64,000 nucleotides of DNA from SLST01 sp046538735 (GTDB lineage: Bacteria > Spirochaetota > Spirochaetia > DSM-27196 > SLST01): the NCBI GenBank assembly GCA_046538735.1, contig JBKHII010000011.1, forward strand, positions 1-64,000, written 5' to 3'. A model generated the notes under the pieces. That model was not told where the DNA came from, did not search any database, and saw nothing but the letters and a program-made list of their open reading frames with translations. Position numbers and translations under genes: made by a program. This document shows, in pieces, positions 16,675 to 24,425 of this stretch; position 1 is the stretch's first letter; every line of letters begins with the position of its first letter.

Positions 16675-17823
16675 GTGGGCGTTGAGAAGCTGAACCACGC
16701 GTTCGTGCGCGTCGCGAACGAAACCGGCAAGACCGTCGTGCCCATCTCGACCGACAAGCCGGAAATACCGCAAGCGATTATCGACAAATGGCAGGGAATC
16801 GTGGACATGGTCGCGCGGATCATGCACGTCCCGACCGGACTCATCACGCGCCTCACCGAGGACAACCTCGAGATCTTCGTCGCGAGCCGGACGGAGGGCA
16901 ACCCGTACAGCCGTGCGGACAAGGATTCGCTCGGAATCGGGATGTTCTGCGAGACGGTCGCGAGCCGCAGGCAGCAGATGCTCGTGCAGGATACCAACGA
17001 GTCGGACTACTGGCGGAACAACCCGCACGCGGCACTCGGCATGCGGTCGTACCTTGGCGTTCCCATTCAGTGGGAGGACGGCGAAGTCTTCGGTACCTTC
17101 TGCATGCTCAATGACAAGACGAACCGGTTCACTCCCGAATACCAGGAGCTGATGATCCAGTTCAAGGGCATCATCGAAACCGACTTGTCGTACATGCTGC
17201 TCAACGAAGAACTGAAGCGACGGCTGACGACCTCCGAGCTCTACCTCCGTGAGCTCCAGCACCGAGTGAAGAACCACTTCAACCTCATCATCAGCTCGAT
17301 CGGCATCCAGAAAAGCGCGGAGCAGGGCCACGTGCACCAGGTCCTGATGGACCTCCAAAACCGAATACGGTCGGTGGCGCTCATCCACGAACAGCTCCAC
17401 AAGCTTCGCGACAGCCGCGAGCCGCTCGTCTCGGAGTACCTGCACCGCCTCTGCGAGACGATCCTGGACGACTTCGCCCCACGCCACGTGGACCTGAGCT
17501 GCGATATCGACGAGATCTCGCTCTCCGTGGACGCGTCGGTGCCGATCGGGCTCATCGTGTCCGAGCTTCTCAGCAACTCGCTCAAGTACGCATTCGCGGA
17601 CGTCCCGGACCCCGCGATCAGACTCTCGATCAAGGCCGACGACCGCTCGCGCGTTCGTATCGTCTACGAGGACAACGGCCCCGGGTACCCGCCCGAGCTC
17701 GATTCGGGCGCATCCGGCTCGATCGGGATCACGCTCATCACCGCGCTCACGCGCCAGCTCGCAGGTGAGCCGGAGTTCAGCAGCGCGTCCGGCGCGCGGT
17801 ACGAGGCGATCGTTCGCGTGTAG
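16675..17823 (+). CDS. Soluble GAF-domain histidine kinase (HisKA_2 type)
   Basis: 382 residues without transmembrane segments. A GAF domain covers about residues 30-175 (IGMFCETVAS, GMRSYLGVPIQWEDG, GTFCMLND). The HisKA_2 dimerisation domain with phosphoacceptor His in ELQHRVKNHFNLI lies near 190-260, followed by a HATPase with the N-box LLSNSLKYAF and G-box DNGPGYPP. It should sense a cytoplasmic signal and phosphorylate an unlinked response regulator, since none is adjacent. The start is GTG behind GAGG. Confidence 0.9.
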   Translation: MGVEKLNHAFVRVANETGKTVVPISTDKPEIPQAIIDKWQGIVDMVARIMHVPTGLITRLTEDNLEIFVASRTEGNPYSRADKDSLGIGMFCETVASRRQQMLVQDTNESDYWRNNPHAALGMRSYLGVPIQWEDGEVFGTFCMLNDKTNRFTPEYQELMIQFKGIIETDLSYMLLNEELKRRLTTSELYLRELQHRVKNHFNLIISSIGIQKSAEQGHVHQVLMDLQNRIRSVALIHEQLHKLRDSREPLVSEYLHRLCETILDDFAPRHVDLSCDIDEISLSVDASVPIGLIVSELLSNSLKYAFADVPDPAIRLSIKADDRSRVRIVYEDNGPGYPPELDSGASGSIGITLITALTRQLAGEPEFSSASGARYEAIVRV

Positions 17824-17856
17824 ATCGTGCCGCCGCGGTGATCGGCCGGCCGCCGC

Positions 17857-19185
17857 CTACGGCGCGTAGACGTCCTTCCTCCGGTACGCGATCTCCCCCG
17901 CGACGGCCGCCGCCGCCGCGAGCACGAGATAGTACGCGACCCGCCCCGCCTCGAGACGGTAGCCGGGATCCATGATCGAGTCGTTGATCATCGCGAACGG
18001 GCTGAGCAACCGGAGCGCACCGGATCCGCCCACGGCGCTCATCAGCACGTTGATCATGTACGCGGCGAGCACCACGATGAGCGCGACCGTGGTCGGTGTT
18101 TCCGCCGAGCGGAAGAACGCCGAGACGCCGAAGCCGACCATCGCAAAGGCAAGCATCGCGAGCATGCCGTACGCGACCAGCACCGCTACGCCGCCGAGCG
18201 GGTACCTGAGGTAGACTTGATCGGCGAGCCGCTCCGGCAGACCGAGGCGCACGAAGAGCTCGCCGAGCCGGCCGCGCGAGACGAGATCGTCCAGGAATGG
18301 TCGGGGGACACGCCGGAACAAGCCGACGGTTTGTTCGGGATCGTTGCGGAACGCGTCCCACATGGTCTCGAGCTCCGCCTCGGTCTCCTCCACACCGGCA
18401 AGGATCTCCTCCTCGCTGAGCTCGGTCCCGCCGAAGAGTGCGGTGTACTCCTCGGGGCTCGCACGGACGTCCGCGATCAGCTCCTCGGGTCCGCTCGCCT
18501 CGAGGCGCTGCATCAGCCGGGCGATCGTCTGCGGGTCAACGCCCGCCGAGGAGAGCTCCTTGGGCGAGGCGTCCGCGAGCTCGGCCCGCGCCGGCGCGAT
18601 CATCACCTCGTTGAAGAGCGGGCGGTCGAGCGCGAAGAGCTCGCGAACGACCGTCGGCTCTGCCTCCAGCTCATCGGCGATCCGATCCACGATCGCGGGA
18701 ACCGGCCGGACGAGTTTCGGGACGCCGGCGCCGAACGCCTCGAGCGAGAATACGCTCGCGCCGAACACGACGACGTTGAGCACCACAACCTGCGCGACGA
18801 CGACGAGTGCCTTGTGCCGGTAGACGCTCGACCGGCTCACCGGTCTCGTCAGGAGGTACTCCGCGGTGCCGCGCCCCTCTTCACCGGCAAGGCGCTTGGC
18901 CCCGAGAAGCCCCGCGAAGATGCAGCCGAGAAGCGTCACGTAGATCGACCCGTAGGTCACGTAGAAGCCGGGGAGACTCGCAAGCGCTTGCGGCTCGGCC
19001 CCGAATGCGGCGAGCACCGTGCTCATCATCGGATTCTCGAAGAGCGTGGTGAGCTCGCCGAGCGACGAGGAGAGCGCGGGAAAGAACGCCATCCCCATCA
19101 CGATCAGCCCGGCGAGCACGAGCGCCCACAGCGCGCTCCCCACGATCGTCTGCGAGACCTCGAGCGAAACGAGACTGCGCCTCAT
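17857..19185 (-). CDS. ABC-2 type exporter permease with large inserted domain
   Basis: 442 residues. TM1 near 15-38 is followed by a segment with TM2 and TM3 (FYVTYGSIYVTLLGCIFAGLLGAKRLAGEEGRGTA is split here by a loop) and the typical coupling motif GRGTAEYLLTRPVSR. A hydrophilic, acidic domain of about 180 residues (roughly 160-335) is then inserted before three more helices. It pairs with the ATPase encoded just upstream, whose stop codon abuts this ATG. The substrate is unknown. Confidence 0.88.
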   Translation of the reverse strand: MRRSLVSLEVSQTIVGSALWALVLAGLIVMGMAFFPALSSSLGELTTLFENPMMSTVLAAFGAEPQALASLPGFYVTYGSIYVTLLGCIFAGLLGAKRLAGEEGRGTAEYLLTRPVSRSSVYRHKALVVVAQVVVLNVVVFGASVFSLEAFGAGVPKLVRPVPAIVDRIADELEAEPTVVRELFALDRPLFNEVMIAPARAELADASPKELSSAGVDPQTIARLMQRLEASGPEELIADVRASPEEYTALFGGTELSEEEILAGVEETEAELETMWDAFRNDPEQTVGLFRRVPRPFLDDLVSRGRLGELFVRLGLPERLADQVYLRYPLGGVAVLVAYGMLAMLAFAMVGFGVSAFFRSAETPTTVALIVVLAAYMINVLMSAVGGSGALRLLSPFAMINDSIMDPGYRLEAGRVAYYLVLAAAAAVAGEIAYRRKDVYAP

Positions 19186-20067
19186 TCATTCCTCCGTGTA
19201 GTAGTGGAGGAAGACCTCCTCCAGCGACGGCTCCTCGATGAGCAGGTCCGCGATCTGCTCGCCTCCCAACGCCGCGATCACGTCGTTCGGCGTTCCCGAG
19301 TAGAGACAGATCAATCGTCCGGCTTCCGAGCGCTCGATCTGCACGCCCGAGAGCGCCGCGACGCGGTTCACCGCCCGATCCGATCCGGTGACCCGAAGAC
19401 GGCGTACGCGGCGGCTCCGCAGTTCGGCGAGCGGCCCCGACTCCACGATGCGGCCCTGCCGGATGATCGCGATCCGCGAGCACTGCTGCTGCACCTCGCT
19501 CAGCGTGTGCGAAGAGAAGAGGACGGTCGCCCCCCGATCGCGTTCGCCGTTGAGCAGCTCGTAGAAGCGAGCCTGCATCAACGGATCGAGCCCCGTCGTG
19601 GGCTCGTCCAGCACGATCACGTCCGGCCGGTGCATGAAGCACTGCACGATGCCGACCTTCTTCTTGTTCCCGGTGGAGAGCTCGCCGAAGCGGCGCGTCT
19701 CGTCGATCTCGAAGCTCGCGACGAGTTCCTTCGCGCGCGCCGAGCAGTCGTGCTCGTAGAACCCGGCGGTGAGCTCGAGAAAGCGCCCCACGCGCATGCG
19801 GTCGTACGAGCGCACGTCGGCCGGCAGGTAGCCCACGCGCTGGAAGACCCACTCGGGTTCGTCCGCCGCGCGCTTGCCGAGGATCGTCGCCGTACCGGAG
19901 GTGGGAACGAGGAGTCCGAGGAGCGTCCGGATCGTCGTGGACTTGCCGGCCCCGTTCGGTCCGATGAAGCCGAAGACCTCGCCTTCCTCGATCGAGAGCG
20001 AGACGTCCTCGATCCCCCGATGCTCGCCGTACCGCTTCGTCAGCCGTTCCGTCTCAATCCGTGCCAT
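19186..20067 (-). CDS. ABC transporter ATP-binding protein (drug/export type)
   Basis: 293 residues from the ATG at 20067 (GGAGG upstream); the frame is open further but homology starts here. Walker A GPNGAGKST, signature STGNKKKVGI and Walker B VIVLDEPTTGLDP, followed by an H-loop SSHTLSE and a C-terminal extension. This is the CcmA/NatA-like exporter type. It overlaps the TetR gene by 14 bp and is followed directly by the permease. Confidence 0.93.
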   Translation of the reverse strand: MARIETERLTKRYGEHRGIEDVSLSIEEGEVFGFIGPNGAGKSTTIRTLLGLLVPTSGTATILGKRAADEPEWVFQRVGYLPADVRSYDRMRVGRFLELTAGFYEHDCSARAKELVASFEIDETRRFGELSTGNKKKVGIVQCFMHRPDVIVLDEPTTGLDPLMQARFYELLNGERDRGATVLFSSHTLSEVQQQCSRIAIIRQGRIVESGPLAELRSRRVRRLRVTGSDRAVNRVAALSGVQIERSEAGRLICLYSGTPNDVIAALGGEQIADLLIEEPSLEEVFLHYYTEE

Positions 20068-20656
20068 CGCTGCCTCCGCAGATGTGATTGACGACCGCGT
20101 CCACGAGCTCGCGCTCCACAACGTCCGATACGTCCTCACCGATCTCGTCGCGGTGCACGGCGAGGAGCGCGACCGCCCGCAGCATCCCGGACGCCACCTC
20201 CGGAGAAACGGCCAGGGCTCCGCTGTCCCCGAAGAGCTCGCGCACGAAGTCCACGTCGTTCCGGACGCTTCGCTCGCGGGCCGCCTCGCTCGATCCCTGC
20301 CAGATGTTCCGCGCGAGATCGCCGGTCATGAGCCGACGGATCAGCGGATTGCGCTTCGCCCGCTCGAGTTGGTCGAGGACGACCGAACGAAGCCCGTCGC
20401 GAACCGTGGGAGCGCTCCGGAACGTCGCCTCGATGCCGGCGCGCGTCTCGCGCTCGAAGCGGTCGATCAACGCCATGAGGAGGTCCTCCTTGGAGGCGTA
20501 GAAGAGGTAGAACGCGCCCTTGGAGATACCGACCGCCGCAGCAAGCTCGCCGACCGTGGTCTTGGCAAATCCGTAGCGGCTGAACAACCGCTCCCCCGCT
20601 TCGAGCAGCGCCTCGTTGATCCGAACGCGCTCGTCCTCGGTGAAACCGCGCGGCAT
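20054..20656 (-). CDS. TetR-family repressor
   Basis: 200 residues. The N-terminal HTH (LFSRYGFAKTTVGELAAAVGISKGAFYLFYASKEDLL is the region, residues about 17-55, shown by TTVGELAAAVGIS and FYLFYASKED) is classic TetR. The C-terminal ligand domain is not conserved. It is the first gene of the exporter operon and probably represses its own promoter through the inverted repeat at 20674-20700. The inducer is presumably a compound exported by the ABC system. Confidence 0.92.
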   Translation of the reverse strand: MPRGFTEDERVRINEALLEAGERLFSRYGFAKTTVGELAAAVGISKGAFYLFYASKEDLLMALIDRFERETRAGIEATFRSAPTVRDGLRSVVLDQLERAKRNPLIRRLMTGDLARNIWQGSSEAARERSVRNDVDFVRELFGDSGALAVSPEVASGMLRAVALLAVHRDEIGEDVSDVVERELVDAVVNHICGGSDGTD

Positions 20657-20673
20657 CAGGCGTATCCGTCCTC

Positions 20674-20700
20674 TGTGACCAGAATGTCCATACGGTCACA
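20674..20700. promoter_or_regulatory. Candidate TetR operator
   Basis: TGTGACC and GGTCACA, perfect 7-bp arms with a 13-nt centre. It spans the predicted transcription start and touches the -10 box of the TetR-ABC operon. Confidence 0.65.
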
Positions 20701-20728
20701 TGATAGCGCGCCGATTCCTGATCGTCAA
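20700..20728 (-). promoter_or_regulatory. Promoter of the TetR-ABC exporter operon
   Basis: Minus strand TTGACG (20723-20728), 17-nt spacer, TATCAT (20700-20705): close to sigma70 consensus. Confidence 0.65.
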
Positions 20729-20738
20729 GCACCCGAGT

Positions 20739-21509
20739 TCAGATTCGTCCGATCGTGGCGAGGAGCTTCTCGAGCCGACCTCGGTTGAGGAGCTCGTGCG
20801 TGAGGAACTCGCCGTCCAGAAATACGCCGAAGACCGCCGTGGGCGTGGGCAGGCGCTGCGCCTCCTCGGCGGACGTGACCTTCACCTTGCGGGCCTCGAT
20901 GCCGTGCTCTCGCGCGGTCTCGAGCGTCTCGTCCACGTAGTACTCGGTAAAGGGGCACAGGTTGGAGTAGTAGACGACGAGTCCCGAATCGGAGACGGGC
21001 TGCGCCGTCTGGAGGCTCTCCGCGAACCGCGGGGGCGGAGCGTCCGGGTTGAGGCGAAGCGCGAGCAGCTCGTAGAACGGCGGAGCGGTGTCCACGACCT
21101 CGAAACCGTGCTTGGCGAAGAATCGCTTGTCCGTGAGGAAGGGCTTCGGCTTGGCCGTGGAGATCACGACGACGCCGTCTTTGCCCGAGCTGTCGTCGAT
21201 ACAACTCTGCAGGAGCTCCTTGCCGAGCCCCTGCCCCTTGAATCTTCCGGATACCCAGAAGCAGTGGATGAAGGTGTGGTTGGGCGCAACGACGGGCGCC
21301 CACGCGTGCTCGGCGGGGACGTACTCAATGAAGACCTTGCCTCGCACGTTGTACTTGCGGAAGACGAAGCCGTCCTGCATCCGCTCGCGCAGCAGGCGCT
21401 TCTTCGCCTCGTAGCCTTCACCGCACTTCTTGTCCGCGAACGCGCAGCAGATGTGCTCGTCCGCGAGGTTCGTTTCGTCCAGCGTGATCATGCGCAGGTC
21501 GTCAGCCAT
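20739..21509 (-). CDS. GNAT acetyltransferase with YoaP-like C-terminal domain
   Basis: 256 residues. The N-terminal GNAT domain (about 5-150) has an acetyl-CoA loop VSGRFKGQGLGKELL. The C-terminal half (about 150-256, LVVYYSNLCPFTEYYVDETL) is the thioredoxin-like YoaP domain (PF14268). Cys-rich N-terminal residues (ICCAFADKKCG) are typical of this family. The substrate is not known. The ATG at 21509 sits inside the end of an AraC-regulator remnant, so the gene may once have followed a regulator. Confidence 0.85.
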   Translation of the reverse strand: MADDLRMITLDETNLADEHICCAFADKKCGEGYEAKKRLLRERMQDGFVFRKYNVRGKVFIEYVPAEHAWAPVVAPNHTFIHCFWVSGRFKGQGLGKELLQSCIDDSSGKDGVVVISTAKPKPFLTDKRFFAKHGFEVVDTAPPFYELLALRLNPDAPPPRFAESLQTAQPVSDSGLVVYYSNLCPFTEYYVDETLETAREHGIEARKVKVTSAEEAQRLPTPTAVFGVFLDGEFLTHELLNRGRLEKLLATIGRI

Positions 21510-21630
21510 TGGTGTGCCTCACGGGAACGCAGATAGCGACGACATTCGCGATCGCGTCCAGGGTCAGCTTCTCGTGGAGGTGATTCCCGATGTAGTCGAG
21601 CGCCGCGTTGATGCGGTCGGTGTAGTTCAC
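21502..21630 (-). pseudogene. Remnant of an AraC-family regulator N-terminus
   Basis: From a GTG at 21630 the frame reads NYTDRINAALDYIGNHL and HEKLTLDAIAN, then diverges and stops at 21502 after 42 codons. This matches the first helices of AraC-type HTH regulators that often pair with GyrI-like domains. The second helix, recognition helix and everything after are missing. No Shine-Dalgarno is seen. It overlaps the GNAT start. I infer a deletion that fused the regulator start to the GNAT leader. Confidence 0.6.
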
Positions 21631-21678
21631 CGCGGCTACGGTAGCGAAGAATTCGCCGAGGCGCAACCAGGCGACAGC

Positions 21679-21707
21679 TTGCCCTCCGCGACCGATCCCG
21701 CTACGCT
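21679..21707 (+). promoter_or_regulatory. Promoter of the serine hydrolase gene
   Basis: TTGCCC, 17-nt spacer, TACGCT, followed by an AGGAG site and the ATG at 21724. Confidence 0.55.
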
Positions 21708-21723
21708 CCCCGCAGGAGCATCT

Positions 21724-22752
21724 ATGTCACGCAACTTCTCGTTCAACACCGCAGCGCTCTCTCAATCGGTCGAGGCCCGGGCCCGGGAGGCCGATTTCTC
21801 GGGCGTCGTCTCGGTCACGGGAGTCCACGAGCCATTCGTCCGCGCCTACGGGCTCGCCGAGCGAGCGCACGGCATCGCGAATACGCCGGAGACCCGATTC
21901 GGCATCGCCTCGGGCACCAAGTTCCTCACCGCCCTCGCAATCGGTACGCTCGTGGACGCGGGAGCATTCGCCTTCACCACGCCGGTGCAGGAGCTCCTCT
22001 CCTTCGATCTCCCCAGGTTCCACGACGGCATTACGATCCACCACCTCCTGACGCACACGTCCGGCATCTTCGACTACTACGACGAAGAGCTCGTTGAGGA
22101 CTTCGACAACTTCTTCGTGAGCATTCCGTGGTACCAGCTGACTACGCCGCGCGACTACCTGCCGCTCTTCCAGGACGAAGCGATGAAGTTCGACCCCGGC
22201 GCCAGGTTCTCGTACTCGAACGGCGGCTACATTCTCCTGGGCATCGTCGTGGAGGAAGTAACGGGCAGGCTCTTTCGGCAGGTAGTCGCGGAATCGGTTC
22301 TCGCCGCGGCAGGAATGGACGACTCCGGCTTCTTCGCGCTCAACCAACTCCCCGAGCGAACCGCAACCGGCTACATGGTCCTCGAGGACGGCACGATCCA
22401 GAGCAACGTCTACAACCTGCCACGTATCGGCGCGTCGGACGGCGGTGCGTTTCTGACCGCGGCGGACGCGGAACGGCTCTGGAAAGCATTCTTCGCGGGC
22501 CGCATCGTGGCGCCCGAAACGCGAGACATCTTCACGACGGGTCACGTGCCCACGAACGAGCACGTCTCCTACGGATACGGCCTCTACATCTGGAACGAAC
22601 CGGACGAGCCGGCCTACTTCATCGTGGGCGGCGACGCCGGCGTGGGGTTCGACTCGCGCCACTTTCCGGAACGAGGCGTAACGGCGACGATCCTCTCGAA
22701 CGTGACGAACGGCGAGGACGCGATGCGCGGCGCGCTCTACGCCCCGGAGTGA
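21724..22752 (+). CDS. Beta-lactamase-family serine hydrolase
   Basis: 342 residues, starting at the ATG with AGGAG five bases upstream. The class-C/DD-peptidase-like motifs are SGTKFLT (S-x-x-K nucleophile, about residue 60), YSNGGY (Y-x-N, about 160) and, late, VGGDAGVG in place of the usual HxG/KTG triad. No signal peptide is visible, so it is probably cytoplasmic. Such proteins are esterases, amidases or peptidases of uncertain substrate. Its tail overlaps the convergent kinase gene by 16 bp. Confidence 0.88.
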   Translation: MSRNFSFNTAALSQSVEARAREADFSGVVSVTGVHEPFVRAYGLAERAHGIANTPETRFGIASGTKFLTALAIGTLVDAGAFAFTTPVQELLSFDLPRFHDGITIHHLLTHTSGIFDYYDEELVEDFDNFFVSIPWYQLTTPRDYLPLFQDEAMKFDPGARFSYSNGGYILLGIVVEEVTGRLFRQVVAESVLAAAGMDDSGFFALNQLPERTATGYMVLEDGTIQSNVYNLPRIGASDGGAFLTAADAERLWKAFFAGRIVAPETRDIFTTGHVPTNEHVSYGYGLYIWNEPDEPAYFIVGGDAGVGFDSRHFPERGVTATILSNVTNGEDAMRGALYAPE

Positions 22753-24425
22753 TCCCGGCGGACGGCGGACAACAGGAGATCGCGCACGCGCTGCAGATCG
22801 AGCTCGAGTCTGCTCGGCGTCACGCGCTCGAGCACCCGGCACGCCTCCACGATCGCGCCGCGAGTTCTCGCCGCGGATCGTTCGGCGTCCGAATAGGCGT
22901 TGAATACGGCGCGTGTCCGCTCGAGCACCGACTCGTCCGCGCCGCCCATCACGTCCGCCCGCTCGAGCTCGGAGTAGGAATGCTGCAGATTCACACCGGC
23001 GAGATACCGCTCGGTCTGCTCCAGATGACCCACGGCAGCGAAGAAGTCCGATGAAAGGGCGTCGATCATCTCGGCATCGAGCGGGCCGCCGCCGTCCGGG
23101 GTTGCGAGGCGACGAGCCGCGACGGCCAGGGCGTACGAGCACTCTCTGCGGAGATCGCTCTGCTCGCCGGCCGGGGAGGTGCGCGCGGTCAATCGTCGGA
23201 GCGCGGTGAGCGTGGCCGGCGCAACCGGAATGCCTTCGCGGAGCCTGATGAGCGGCCCCCGCTTGAACCGGCGAATCTTCTCGGCGGGATAGCGAACGAC
23301 ACGGATTCGGTCGGCGTGAGACTCGGTCAGCAGCTCGATGAGCGGTCCCACGCTCTCCTCCGCGACTCCGTCCACGATCCTCACCGGGAGCTGGTGCCCC
23401 TCCTTCCGCTCGGCCCGCGAATAGAGTCGCGTATCGCCGGTCAACAGCGGCGGAATTGCCTCCGTCCCGTCCGACAGGAGCCGCAGCTTCCGCAGGAACG
23501 GCGACAGCACCTCCTGCTCCTCGGAAACCTTCTTGAGCACGAGGAACTCTCCCCTGGGATCGCGGCGCAGCGCGGGAGGCTCCTTCCCGCACTCAAGACA
23601 GATCGACGCATCCTCGGGCATCGGCGCGCCGCAGAAGAGGCACTCGCTCAGGCAGCGGGCGCCACGCAGCGCACCGGCGTCCAGCCATTCGAGCACCTCG
23701 GCGGCGCTCCGCGGACGCCTGCTCGGCTGCTCCATCAGGAGCGTCACGACGGTCGCGACGAAGTGGTCGGTGCCCTCGCGAAGGTCCGCGAACGCCTTCG
23801 CGCGGTTGCGATCGTCGCGTGAGAAGAGCGATACCGGTGGAGGAGAACCGGTCAGCGACTCGAAGGCAACCGCGCCGAGGCTGTAGAGGTCCTGAACCGG
23901 CGAGACGCTGCGCCTGCCCCAACTGAAGGGATCAACGTAGTGCGGACGCGAGGTGACCACGGTTGATCGCGTGAGCCCGGAGAGATCTCGGATGCTCGCC
24001 ATGCCAAAGTCCACGAGCTTCGCGGTTCCATCGCGGTCCCGGAGGATGTGACTCGGCCGGATGTCCCGGTGAACGATGCCGCGACCGTGAAGCTCCACGA
24101 GCCCGGAGAGCAGCCCCCGCAGAAGCGCGACCGTCCGCGAGGGATCGAGTCGCTCGCCCTCGATCGAGCCGCCTTCCATCAGCTCCATGAGCATCGCCGG
24201 TCGGCCCTCGTGCTCAACGAGCGCGTGCACCCGCACGACGTGCGCATTGTTGATCGTGCTCAGCGCCTGTGCCTCGCGCACAAAACGCGCCCGAACGACC
24301 GGATCGTTCGCGAGATGCGGATGCAGCACCTTGACCGCAAACGGCGCGTCGTCACGCCTGATCTCGTATACGTCTGCGGTATCTCCGTGGGCGATGCGAG
24401 TGATCACCTCGATTCTGCCGTTCAC
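22737..24425 (-). CDS. Ser/Thr protein kinase-like protein with degenerate catalytic loop and zinc ribbon
   Basis: 562 residues from a GTG at 24425 that overlaps the TGA of the upstream kinase (GTGA). The kinase domain covers about 1-270: ATP lysine K32 (FAVKVL), HRD at 119-121 and DFG at 139-141. The catalytic loop reads HRDIRPSHIL, with Arg for the conserved Lys and His for the Mg-binding Asn. A double-cysteine knuckle follows (CLFCGAPMPED, ICLECG), then a helical C-terminal region of about 270 residues without known domains. It could be a pseudokinase or an atypical kinase regulated by its neighbour. No transmembrane helix. Confidence 0.85.
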   Translation of the reverse strand: MNGRIEVITRIAHGDTADVYEIRRDDAPFAVKVLHPHLANDPVVRARFVREAQALSTINNAHVVRVHALVEHEGRPAMLMELMEGGSIEGERLDPSRTVALLRGLLSGLVELHGRGIVHRDIRPSHILRDRDGTAKLVDFGMASIRDLSGLTRSTVVTSRPHYVDPFSWGRRSVSPVQDLYSLGAVAFESLTGSPPPVSLFSRDDRNRAKAFADLREGTDHFVATVVTLLMEQPSRRPRSAAEVLEWLDAGALRGARCLSECLFCGAPMPEDASICLECGKEPPALRRDPRGEFLVLKKVSEEQEVLSPFLRKLRLLSDGTEAIPPLLTGDTRLYSRAERKEGHQLPVRIVDGVAEESVGPLIELLTESHADRIRVVRYPAEKIRRFKRGPLIRLREGIPVAPATLTALRRLTARTSPAGEQSDLRRECSYALAVAARRLATPDGGGPLDAEMIDALSSDFFAAVGHLEQTERYLAGVNLQHSYSELERADVMGGADESVLERTRAVFNAYSDAERSAARTRGAIVEACRVLERVTPSRLELDLQRVRDLLLSAVRRDHSGA

